A stretch of 12,755 nt of DNA from an uncultured Burkholderiales bacterium (lineage in GTDB: Bacteria > Pseudomonadota > Gammaproteobacteria > Burkholderiales > Burkholderiaceae_C): the NCBI GenBank assembly GCA_903871865.1, contig CAIQIL010000441.1:1-12755 (forward strand), given 5' to 3'. Shown one piece after another: positions 5,632-12,120 of this stretch (position 1 is its first letter; each line of letters starts with the position of its first letter). A model generated the notes under the pieces. The model saw nothing but the letters and a program-made list of their open reading frames with translations, was not told where the DNA came from and made no database searches. The translations under genes were made by a program, and so were the position numbers.

Positions 5632-7688
5632 GCCTGACGCTCTCTCAGATCAAGGCCCGGCCGGCGTGGGTACGTGAGGCCGAAGCATTGCGCCTGCACG
5701 TCGAAAAGCTCTGCCAGGGCTGGCCTGCTGAGTGGGTGGACGTGATACACCGTGAATGGGCGAAGCGCCGAACGGTCAACGCGCAGGCCTCGGCCGCCTG
5801 GGGCTTCGGGCTGGTGGGCCAGCTGCGCGCGGCAGAGCGGGCGGGCGTGGTGCATGGCGACACCGATGCTGACCTGTGCCGAAAGGCTGAGGCCGAAGCG
5901 CGCCAGATGGCGGGACTGCTGGACGCCGTGAGCGTGCGCGTGGCGCGTGCCAGGGCCAGCAAGCCGGCCGAGTGGGTCAAGCGCCTGACGGTGCGGGCGC
6001 AGGCCTGGACGGTGCGCAACGACATGAGGCGCAGGGGCCTGGAAGACCACATCCCGAGGGCGAAGCACAACACGGCGGGCGGCATCGTGTCGCGTGCCCG
6101 TGATCCGATCTTCTGGCGGCGCATCCTGCGGGGCATCCATGCCAAGGTCATGGAAGGCGCGGCCATCGGCCTGGGGCTGGTGCACGCCGGCCGCCGTGGC
6201 GGGTGCTACGTGTCGGCTCAGTCGCTCAAGCGTCGGCGCGGCCAGCGTGCGCGCAATGCCGAAGCCCTCGCGCGCACCGTGGCGGTGAACGAGCGGGGCG
6301 AGGCGGAAACAATCGCCAATCTGGCGGCGCGCGGGGTGGCAAATGGCGCGGTGCGCCGGGCTGAACTCATGACGCGCATCAGCGGGTTTGAGCTCATCGC
6401 CAACGACCTGGGACACCGGGCAACGATGGTAACGGTCACGTGCCCATCGCGCATGCACAAGTGGCGGCGCGGCAAGGTGCTGGACACCCCCAATCCGGCC
6501 TATGACGGAACCCTGCCAAACCAAGCGCAGGCCTACCTTGCAAAGCAGTGGGCGCGCTTTCGCACGGCTGCAGCGCGGGCCGGCCTGGGGCTCTATGGCT
6601 TCCGCATCGCCGAGCCTCATCACGACGGGTGCCCACACTGGCACATGCTGTTGTGGTTCAAGCCGCAGACCACCAAGCAAGCCGATTCGTCGCTGGCCTT
6701 AGGGCTGCTTCTGGGGCGCTACTTCCTCTCCAACGATTCGCCCGATGAGCCGGGCGCGGACAGATACCGGATCAAGGTCGAGGCCATCGACCCGCGCAAG
6801 GGTTCGGCCGTGGCCTACGTCGCAAAGTACGTGGCGAAGAACATCGACGGCATGCACGTCGGAAACGACCTTTACGGAAACCCGGCGCTTGAGTCGTCGG
6901 CCAGGGTCGAGGCCTGGGCAAGCACATGGCGCATCCGCCAGTTTCAGCAGATCGGCGGGGCGCCGGTCACGGTGTGGCGCGAACTGCGCCGGGTGCACCC
7001 TGGGGCCGTGCCCATGGACGCGGCGCAGCAGCTGCACGACGCCTTGATGATGGTCAACGTGTCGGGCGTGGAAGCCATCATGGGCGGCCCTGAGTCTGAG
7101 CAGGACGAAGCGCAGCGCATCCGCGCCGGCTGGGCGGCCTATACGATGGCGCAGGGCGGCCCAACGGCCAAACGCAAGGCCCACACGCTGCGCATGCTGC
7201 GCGACCAACACGGGGAGGCGAATCGCTATGGTGAATTGGGTGCGCCGCGTGCAGCTGGTGTGCAAGCCACGACCTTTGAACGGGTCACGGTGGGCATCTG
7301 CACATTCGCACGGCCACGCCGTGATGAGGTCGAGTCGGAACGCTCGGCCTGGGTCACGGCCAGCGTGCAGCCTGAGGACAAGGGATCAATCCCGCGCGTG
7401 GTGCAACGCCTGACGGCGGTCATGGAGCAGCGCCAGGGCCAGATTGAGCAGCGGCAGCGGGAGCGCGCTGCGCGTGGCGAAGCCGCGCGCCCTTGGACTC
7501 GTGTCAATAACTGTACGCCCGAGCCCATCGGGTACAGCGTGCACCGGACCCCGAAGCGGGGCGAGGTCTTCAAGTGGGCAAAGGTTCGGGGTGGCGGGGG
7601 ATCGCAACTCAAAGGAACTGAGCATGAACAAGCTGTTCACCCCGTGGCAGTCGGTCAAAGTGACCGACTCCGAGCACCCCCGCTTTGA
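5628..7688 (+). CDS. HUH rolling-circle replication initiator (phage gpA / P2 A-like)
   Basis: 686 aa if started at GTG 5628, which overlaps the upstream stop as GTGA and follows a G-rich ribosome site; an ATG at 5580 is open but lacks one. The family nicks one strand at the origin and stays attached by a 5'-phosphotyrosine. Visible motifs, numbered from GTG: motif I ATMVTVTCPSRMH (about 265-277); the metal-binding HUH GCPHWHMLLWF with His337 and His339; and the catalytic YVAKYVAKN with Tyr397 and Tyr401, the paired-tyrosine layout of phiX174 gpA and P2 A. The N-terminal 250 residues are basic and helical, without a recognised domain. PM2 uses an initiator of this class (P12), which fits the capsid type. 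The last 65 bp overlap the next gene in another frame. Confidence 0.9.
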   Translation: MSLTLSQIKARPAWVREAEALRLHVEKLCQGWPAEWVDVIHREWAKRRTVNAQASAAWGFGLVGQLRAAERAGVVHGDTDADLCRKAEAEARQMAGLLDAVSVRVARARASKPAEWVKRLTVRAQAWTVRNDMRRRGLEDHIPRAKHNTAGGIVSRARDPIFWRRILRGIHAKVMEGAAIGLGLVHAGRRGGCYVSAQSLKRRRGQRARNAEALARTVAVNERGEAETIANLAARGVANGAVRRAELMTRISGFELIANDLGHRATMVTVTCPSRMHKWRRGKVLDTPNPAYDGTLPNQAQAYLAKQWARFRTAAARAGLGLYGFRIAEPHHDGCPHWHMLLWFKPQTTKQADSSLALGLLLGRYFLSNDSPDEPGADRYRIKVEAIDPRKGSAVAYVAKYVAKNIDGMHVGNDLYGNPALESSARVEAWASTWRIRQFQQIGGAPVTVWRELRRVHPGAVPMDAAQQLHDALMMVNVSGVEAIMGGPESEQDEAQRIRAGWAAYTMAQGGPTAKRKAHTLRMLRDQHGEANRYGELGAPRAAGVQATTFERVTVGICTFARPRRDEVESERSAWVTASVQPEDKGSIPRVVQRLTAVMEQRQGQIEQRQRERAARGEAARPWTRVNNCTPEPIGYSVHRTPKRGEVFKWAKVRGGGGSQLKGTEHEQAVHPVAVGQSDRLRAPPL

Positions 7689-7803
7689 CCACGCTGGCGT
7701 GGTCTTCAAGGATGCCCTGCAGGGAGACGAAACCGTGTCCATCCGATTCGATGCGGATGGAGAGGTCGTCGCGGTGCCTGTCGCCGCTGTCCGGGTGCTG
7801 TGA
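7624..7803 (+). CDS. Small beta-rich hypothetical phage protein, 59 aa
   Basis: MNKLFTPWQSVKVTDSEHPR continues with FDHAGVVFKDALQGDETVSIRF and DADGEVVAVPVAAVRVL. The alternating hydrophobic strands suggest a small SH3/KOW-like barrel. It has one of the best ribosome sites in the phage (AAAGGAA, 7 bases from ATG) and starts inside the 3' end of the initiator gene, so it is independently translated. Its stop overlaps the next ATG (TGATG). Similar short proteins follow replication genes in small phages, but I cannot name a function. Confidence 0.7.
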   Translation: MNKLFTPWQSVKVTDSEHPRFDHAGVVFKDALQGDETVSIRFDADGEVVAVPVAAVRVL

Positions 7804-8084
7804 TGCCCGGCCGCATCGGCTATGTCCGGTGCGGCACCTGTGGCAACCCTGAGGCCACCGTGGACGAAAAAGCCACGGGCACGCTCTCAATCGGTTGCCA
7901 CAAGTGCGGCATTTCGTCGTTCGCAAAGCCGGGCACGCGCGCAAAGCGCCTTGTCATGGCGGCGATGACGCCGGAGGAAGACGAAACAAAGCCGGCCAGC
8001 ACGCCGGCACCGTCGCCGGCACCTGAGCCGGCCCCAACACCCACGCCGGCCGCCAAGCGCGGACACGGCACGCTACTGGGCTGA
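7803..8084 (+). CDS. Zinc-ribbon protein, candidate late transcription factor
   Basis: 93 aa. Two CxxC pairs, Cys10/Cys13 (RCGTCG) and Cys32/Cys35 (GCHKCG), are 18 residues apart in a beta-rich context, a typical zinc ribbon. The C-terminal third is a Pro/Ala/Thr-rich linker ending AAKRGHGTLLG and is probably disordered. PM2 carries a zinc-finger transcription factor, P14, that activates late promoters; this gene sits just before the late block, so the same job is a reasonable inference but not shown by sequence identity. Recruitment of replication or packaging machinery is an alternative. The ATG overlaps the upstream stop. Confidence 0.7.
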   Translation: MPGRIGYVRCGTCGNPEATVDEKATGTLSIGCHKCGISSFAKPGTRAKRLVMAAMTPEEDETKPASTPAPSPAPEPAPTPTPAAKRGHGTLLG

Positions 8085-8087
8085 ACC

Positions 8088-8633
8088 ATGATCCAACGAA
8101 AAGACGATCCCAACGCCCAGCCGGGCAACACCGCCACGGAAGTGGTGGACGAACTCGAAAACCTCGCGGCAGGTGTCGAGCAGGGCAACACGGACGAAGC
8201 CGGCCAGCAAGGGCAGGGCGCCAGCCAGGTGCAGCAGCCCGCTGGCCTGCCGCCTGCACTGATCGCCGGACTTGCCCTCATCCCGGTGTGGCTGCTGCGC
8301 ATCTTGCGCGAGCGCATCGCCCGCACCATGCCCGAGATTCACAACCACTGGACCGATGCCGCGCTGCAAGGTCCGGGCGAGGCGGCGGCGCCCATCATCG
8401 TGCGCTATCTGGACCGGCTGGCACCGTTCGCGGCGGCCTACCCCGAAGTCACGCTGCTGGTGGTGGCCTGCCTGCCGCTGGGCCTGGGCTACGTCGCGGC
8501 CATGACCGAGCACGAAGCCAAACAGGCCAGCGTGGTGCCTGAGAACGTCGCGCAGGTGATCGACTCAGGCGCGGCGCCTCAGGGCGACGGCCAGGTATCG
8601 GCCTCAGGCGCGCTGTCTCATGCAGCGGCCTGA
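8088..8633 (+). CDS. Two-pass membrane protein, probable virion membrane component
   Basis: 181 aa. The first 50 residues are acidic and Gln-rich (DELENLAAGVEQGN, GQQGQGASQVQQ). Membrane segments lie at about 53-71 (LPPALIAGLALIPVWLLRIL) and 120-138 (EVTLLVVACLPLGLGYVAAM), separated by an amphipathic stretch with basic RILRERIART. The tail is polar. No family recognised. It lies 3 bp after the zinc-ribbon gene and overlaps the packaging ATPase gene by 14 bp, so its product may work with the ATPase, for example as a vertex or membrane partner. In PM2-type viruses many structural proteins sit in the internal membrane, which fits. Confidence 0.65.
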   Translation: MIQRKDDPNAQPGNTATEVVDELENLAAGVEQGNTDEAGQQGQGASQVQQPAGLPPALIAGLALIPVWLLRILRERIARTMPEIHNHWTDAALQGPGEAAAPIIVRYLDRLAPFAAAYPEVTLLVVACLPLGLGYVAAMTEHEAKQASVVPENVAQVIDSGAAPQGDGQVSASGALSHAAA

Positions 8634-9324
8634 GGGGAAGCCCCTCACGCTGGCGGTCTTCGGGGCACGCGGCACCGGCAAGACGGCCCACGTCCTGCAG
8701 CACCTGCAGAAGACGCGGCCGCCGCGCCTGCTGGTGTGGGACTTCAAGCATGATCCGGGTTTGGATGCCCTGGGCGTGCCCATGTCGGGCGCGCTGGGTG
8801 AGGCGCCGGCCTACATCCGGGCCATGAGGGCGCGCCGCTTCGCCATCCGCGTGCAGCCTGACCACGCGGGCGATGTCATCGCGCAGTTCGATGTGTTTTG
8901 TCGGGCGGCGTGGGCGGCCGGAAACCTCGTCATGGTGGTGGACGAACTGGCCGAGGTGACGAAGGCCAACAAGGCGCCGGCCGCGTGGCGGCGGTGCGTC
9001 AACGTGGGGCGCGACTATCGCGGCCAGGACGGTGAGCGCAAGGGCCTCGCCATCATCGGCGTGAGCCAGCGCGCGGCCGAGGTGGACAAGTCCTTCGTGT
9101 CGAACGTGGACGTGATCCATGTGGGCCGGCTGACATTCGGCGAAGACGCCAGGGCCATGGCGCGCACCTTAGGCGTTCGCCCTGAGGAAATCTCAAGCCT
9201 GCCCGATCTGCACTGGATAGAGCGCAGGGCCTGGGAGACAGCGCCAGCACGCGGAGTGTTGTCCTTCGGCAACGCCAGAGCCAAAAAAACACCACCGAAG
9301 CCGGCGCGCAAAAAGGCGCCCTAA
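8620..9324 (+). CDS. HerA/FtsK-superfamily genome-packaging ATPase (PM2 P9-like)
   Basis: 234 aa. Walker A is GARGTGKT (15-22) and Walker B is NLVMVVDELAEV with Asp108/Glu109. The strand ending AIIGVSQRAAEV supplies the conserved sensor glutamine (about Gln150). A lysine-rich tail (AKKTPPKPARKKAP) could contact DNA. Size and layout match the packaging ATPases of tailless double-jelly-roll viruses, which pump DNA into the preformed capsid. The related Zot proteins of filamentous phages normally carry a transmembrane segment, and none is visible here, which favours packaging. The gene starts inside the upstream membrane-protein gene and is followed by a terminator. Confidence 0.85.
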   Translation: MQRPEGKPLTLAVFGARGTGKTAHVLQHLQKTRPPRLLVWDFKHDPGLDALGVPMSGALGEAPAYIRAMRARRFAIRVQPDHAGDVIAQFDVFCRAAWAAGNLVMVVDELAEVTKANKAPAAWRRCVNVGRDYRGQDGERKGLAIIGVSQRAAEVDKSFVSNVDVIHVGRLTFGEDARAMARTLGVRPEEISSLPDLHWIERRAWETAPARGVLSFGNARAKKTPPKPARKKAP

Positions 9325-9327
9325 GGG

Positions 9328-9359
9328 CGGCCCCCTGAGTGGGGCCGTTTCTGCTTTTT
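9328..9359 (+). terminator. Intrinsic terminator after the packaging ATPase gene
   Basis: CGGCCCC (9328-9334) pairs perfectly with GGGGCCG (9341-9347) around a 6-base loop, followed by TTT, CTGC and TTTTT. It starts 3 bp after the ATPase stop. It would end or attenuate the early transcript before the capsid genes. Confidence 0.7.
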
Positions 9360-9396
9360 CGGGCCTGGGGATGTGATCGGGGCTCAAGCCGTGAGG

Positions 9397-9419
9397 GGAT
9401 CGCCCTGCGGCGGCGATCC
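9397..9419. repeat. 8-bp inverted repeat GGATCGCC/GGCGATCC before the late genes
   Basis: Perfect arms at 9397-9404 and 9412-9419 surround CTGCGGC. It lies 29 bp upstream of the first late gene and has no T-tract, so a terminator is unlikely. It could be a binding site for a late activator or a transcript 5' hairpin. I see no sigma-70 promoter in 9360-9447. Confidence 0.5.
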
Positions 9420-9447
9420 ATCAACCAACACCCTGAGAAAGCACCTC

Positions 9448-9606
9448 ATGAACACTGCCAACCTGACGAAAGTCGCCCTGGGCGCCGGCATCGCCTTTGC
9501 CATCTACAAGTTCGTGGACAACACCTTGGTGAAGTCGGCGGCCATCGGCGTGATCGGCACCATCGTTGCCAAGCAGCTGCCCATCGTCCGCGATGCCATG
9601 AACTGA
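9448..9606 (+). CDS. Small membrane protein upstream of the capsid gene
   Basis: 52 aa: MNTANLTKVALGAGIAFAIY, then KFVDNTLVKSAAIGVIGTIV and a short polar end. Two hydrophobic segments (about 7-20 and 29-42) separated by charged residues suggest a hairpin in the membrane or one span plus an amphipathic helix. It ends 14 bp before the major capsid gene. PM2 encodes several comparably small membrane proteins around its capsid gene, so a place in the internal virion membrane is the likely role (inference). A longer in-frame extension upstream would cross the palindrome and is not used. Confidence 0.65.
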   Translation: MNTANLTKVALGAGIAFAIYKFVDNTLVKSAAIGVIGTIVAKQLPIVRDAMN

Positions 9607-9620
9607 GCCGGGGACGCACC

Positions 9621-10478
9621 ATGAACCAAACCCGCGTCCTGCAGGCGTTTCAAAACGTCGTCGCGTCCGGTGTCGCTGTGTGCGACCTGGGCCCCACTCT
9701 TTTCGGCTCCACCCTGGAAGCCATCCACCTGCAGCTGGGCGGCACCTTCACGGTGTCGAACATCACCAGCGTGCAGCTGAAAGCCAACGGGAAGGTGATC
9801 TGGGACACGACCGGCGCCGCGCTGAACACCATCAACGCCTTCAAGGGCAACCCCAACACGGCAGGCCTGCTGACCCTGGACTTCATGGAACCGCGTGCGC
9901 GCACGGTGAACGGATTCCAGGCCGGCGCGCTGGACCTGTCCTTGGAATCGGGCATCACCCAGCTGCGCCTGGAAATCACCATCAGCGGCGCCACGTCGCC
10001 CACGCTGTCCGGTGTGGCCGAGGTTTCCCCGGCCGTGCCCATCCAGGGCGAACAGGCCATCCGCTTCCTGATCCTGCGCCGGCACCGCCTGCAGGTCCAG
10101 GCGCCGGCCGCTGGCGAATTCGCCATCCCCATCCCCCACATGGACCCTGCGGGCGGTGGCTCGGTCTTCCGCCGCATCCACCTGTTCTCGGCCAACGCCA
10201 CAGACATCCGTGTGGTGCGCGAAGGCGTTGATGAATACAAGGTGAGCAAGGCAATCCTGCAGGAACAGCAGAAGCGCGCGCAGCGCGTGCCGCAGGCGAA
10301 CCATGTGTGTTACGACCCCGTGCTGGACAACATCGCCAACGGCCGCGTGTGGGACACCACCAGCGCGCCCGTGCCGCGTGGTGCTGGCGTGCGCTCGGCC
10401 ACCTTCTTTGCCACCTTCTCGGCCTCGGAGACGTTCTTTGTGGAAAGCGAAGAGCTCATCCACCTGAACGACTACTGA
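9621..10478 (+). CDS. Major capsid protein, double jelly-roll, PM2 P2-like
   Basis: 285 aa, close to PM2 P2 (about 269 aa). The chain is almost entirely beta-strand-like and falls into two halves of about 140 residues, as expected for two jelly rolls. Features in the P2 order: LQLGGTFTVSNITSVQLKAN and GKVIWDTTG (first sheet), LTLDFMEPRARTVNGFQ, LRLEITISGATSPTLSGVAE, then IRFLILRRHRLQV at the domain junction. The second half has GEFAIPIPHMDP, FRRIHLFSANATDIRVVREG and a helical KAILQEQQKRAQR segment. Trimers of such proteins form the pseudo-hexameric capsomers of PRD1/PM2-lineage viruses around a membrane. Homology is judged by eye from pattern and length. Confidence 0.8.
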   Translation: MNQTRVLQAFQNVVASGVAVCDLGPTLFGSTLEAIHLQLGGTFTVSNITSVQLKANGKVIWDTTGAALNTINAFKGNPNTAGLLTLDFMEPRARTVNGFQAGALDLSLESGITQLRLEITISGATSPTLSGVAEVSPAVPIQGEQAIRFLILRRHRLQVQAPAAGEFAIPIPHMDPAGGGSVFRRIHLFSANATDIRVVREGVDEYKVSKAILQEQQKRAQRVPQANHVCYDPVLDNIANGRVWDTTSAPVPRGAGVRSATFFATFSASETFFVESEELIHLNDY

Positions 10479-10491
10479 TCGGGGGCGGTGC

Positions 10492-10806
10492 ATGGACGAC
10501 ACCCAACAAGTCGCGGCCAACGACGTGGCGGACCGGGTCCGGGCCGTGCGCCTGTTCTCGGGCTTCCTGTCCACGGCCCTGGGCGTTGAGCCCGATCAGA
10601 ACTACGCCAGCGAAGACGCCTACATCGGCAACCCGATGGGCCTGCACGCCGTCGCCACGCCATACCGTGGCACGGCCGTGCAGGGCCGCACCGATGCTTT
10701 CGGCAACCCGGTGTTCAGCAACGGGCAGGGCGGTGCGGGCTTCGCCATCACGCCGGGTCTGCTGCTGCTGGGCGCGGGCCTGTGGTGGCTCATGAAAAAG
10801 GCCTGA
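10492..10806 (+). CDS. Tail-anchored minor virion protein 1
   Basis: 104 aa. The N-terminal 85 residues are soluble (MDDTQQVAANDVADRVRAVR, then EDAYIGNPMGLHAVATPYRG). The chain ends in one hydrophobic segment closing with two lysines (PGLLLLGAGLWWLMKKA), giving a cytoplasm- or interior-facing basic tail. It starts 13 bp after the capsid stop with GGGGG as ribosome site. The next two proteins share the C-terminal design. Likely links capsid and membrane; no family recognised. Confidence 0.65.
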   Translation: MDDTQQVAANDVADRVRAVRLFSGFLSTALGVEPDQNYASEDAYIGNPMGLHAVATPYRGTAVQGRTDAFGNPVFSNGQGGAGFAITPGLLLLGAGLWWLMKKA

Positions 10807-10809
10807 CGT

Positions 10810-10998
10810 ATGCCACCTTTCCCACTTCCACCACTGAACCTCAACCAGACCAACGACACGCGCAGCGGTGCAAACCAAAGCGGCGCGTCCTGGGGTGGCT
10901 TCGGTGACTTCACTGTGTACGGCAAGGGCTCGGGCATCCCGCCGTGGTTGCTTGTGGTGGGCCTGCTGGGCGCGCTCTACCTCATGAAAAAGGGCTGA
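10810..10998 (+). CDS. Tail-anchored minor virion protein 2
   Basis: 62 aa. A proline-rich start (MPPFPLPPLNLNQTNDTRSG) and a Ser/Gly-rich middle lead to a single C-terminal hydrophobic segment, IPPWLLVVGLLGALYLMKKG. The final LMKKG is nearly identical to the LMKKA ending of the preceding protein, suggesting related anchors. It is 3 bp from the upstream stop and 1 bp from the next start. A role in the capsid-membrane interface is inferred from position only. Confidence 0.6.
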   Translation: MPPFPLPPLNLNQTNDTRSGANQSGASWGGFGDFTVYGKGSGIPPWLLVVGLLGALYLMKKG

Positions 10999-10999
10999 C

Positions 11000-11371
11000 A
11001 TGGGCTTGCTCGGTTCACTGTTGGGCAGCAATAGCAGCAACAGCAGCAGCGCCAACACCACAAACCAGATCGACAACCGGGCCACCTTCGGCGACGGCGC
11101 GGTCCAGGCCACGGGCGGAAGCACCGTCAACGTGCTGGACGCGGGCGCCATCGGAAAGGCCTTCGATGTGGTCGATTCGGTCATTGGCAAGCAGCAGGCG
11201 GCCACCAAGGACATGACCACGCAAGCATTCCGCGCCCTGGACACAACCGGGGCGCTGGTGAGCGCGGCCTACAACGACGCCAAGGGGCGCGGGGCCATGA
11301 CCGACTACATCACTTTAGGGGCGCTGCTGCTGGCCGGTGGTGTCGCCATCTACGCATTGCGCAAGGCCTGA
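11000..11371 (+). CDS. Tail-anchored minor virion protein 3
   Basis: 123 aa. It begins MGLLGSLLGSNSSNSSSANT, a short hydrophobic helix followed by a Ser/Asn low-complexity linker. The middle (FGDGAVQATGGSTVNVLDAG, then a helical VDSVIGKQQAATKDMTTQAF) looks partly coiled. A C-terminal membrane segment, YITLGALLLAGGVAIYALRKA, again ends in basic residues. The Asn/Ser stretch is encoded by AGCAGCAACAGCAGCAGC repeats, which may vary in length. Probably a virion membrane or vertex-associated protein; no family recognised. Confidence 0.6.
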   Translation: MGLLGSLLGSNSSNSSSANTTNQIDNRATFGDGAVQATGGSTVNVLDAGAIGKAFDVVDSVIGKQQAATKDMTTQAFRALDTTGALVSAAYNDAKGRGAMTDYITLGALLLAGGVAIYALRKA

Positions 11372-11373
11372 CC

Positions 11374-12120
11374 ATGAGTGGAAACAACGTCCAGTTCTAT
11401 GACTTCAACCTGAGTGCGGGCGGCTCTCAGTGGCTCCCCGTGTCGGGCGCGTTCTATCGAATCATCAGCAGCACCGGCCCGGTGTCCATCCGCGAGGATG
11501 TGGGCACGACGGTGGGGCCGATCAGCGCCGGACAGGGCATGCGCAACCGTGAATTTGGCGGCCTGACCGTCAGCGACAAGTCGGGCGCGGCCAACAAGGG
11601 AACGCTCATCATCGCGGGGTCAGACTTCGTTGATGACCGCATCACGGGCGAGGTGTCCACCATCGACGGTGGCAAGGCGCGAAGCATCGCAGGAAACGCC
11701 TTCGTGTTCAACGTCGGGCCGAACAATGCGGCGGGGTTTGCTGCGGCCGGTCTGCTGTGGAACCCGGCCGGCAGTGGTCGGCGGCTGGTGGTCAAAACAT
11801 CGCGCATGTCGAGCACTCAGGCGCAGTTCATCGGCATGGCGCGCAAGCTCGCAACGGTGGGCACGATCAAGCCGGCAGGCATCGCGGCAAAGATGACGGG
11901 CGCCGCGTCGGTGGCTGTGGCCTATGAGGTCACGAACACGGCCACGGCGGTGGACTCGGGCTATTTCCACTCGGCCAACGTCGGGGCCAATGGCTCGGAC
12001 TCGGTCGTCTTTCAGGAACCCGTGATCGTGCAGCCAGGAGAGGGCGTCATGTGGTTGGGCAACGTCACAACGGCAGGGGCAATGCAGGCTTCAGCTGAAT
12101 ATTTCGAAGAAATCGTGTGA
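11374..12120 (+). CDS. Candidate vertex/spike protein, beta-rich
   Basis: 248 aa with no membrane segment. The N-terminal 85 residues (FYDFNLSAGGSQWLPVSGAF, then RIISSTGPVSIREDVGT and ISAGQGMRNREFGGLTV) resemble the small beta modules with 'AGGS..L.V.G.Y.RI..A.GPV.V' patterns seen on phage virion surfaces. The C-terminal part (about 110-248) is a separate beta-rich domain (FVFNVGPNN, KTSRMSSTQAQF, VVFQEPVIVQPGEGVMWLGN). PM2 has one spike protein (P1) at each fivefold vertex; position after the capsid and minor proteins suggests the same role here. This is inference from layout and fold character. Its stop overlaps the lysozyme GTG. Confidence 0.5.
   Translation: MSGNNVQFYDFNLSAGGSQWLPVSGAFYRIISSTGPVSIREDVGTTVGPISAGQGMRNREFGGLTVSDKSGAANKGTLIIAGSDFVDDRITGEVSTIDGGKARSIAGNAFVFNVGPNNAAGFAAAGLLWNPAGSGRRLVVKTSRMSSTQAQFIGMARKLATVGTIKPAGIAAKMTGAASVAVAYEVTNTATAVDSGYFHSANVGANGSDSVVFQEPVIVQPGEGVMWLGNVTTAGAMQASAEYFEEIV

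Noticed and set aside
5469..6680. 403-codon minus-strand frame opposite the replication initiator
   Set aside because: It crosses two well-supported overlapping plus-strand genes and is rich in Arg, Pro and His typical of an antisense shadow.
8620..9324. Zot-type filamentous phage assembly ATPase
   Set aside because: The Walker motifs alone allow it, but no transmembrane segment is present, and the capsid gene downstream is a double-jelly-roll type and not a filamentous coat protein.
9397..9419. Second intrinsic terminator at the GGATCGCC palindrome
   Set aside because: No T-tract follows the stem, and a good terminator already exists at 9328-9359.
9504..10574. 356-codon minus-strand frame opposite the capsid gene
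   Set aside because: The plus-strand capsid protein has consistent beta-strand patterning, suitable length and operon spacing; the antisense product shows no domain.
11020..11060. AGC/AAC trinucleotide run as a tandem repeat or CRISPR-like array
   Set aside because: It is short and in frame, encoding a Ser/Asn linker; there are no spacers or regularly spaced repeats anywhere in the window.
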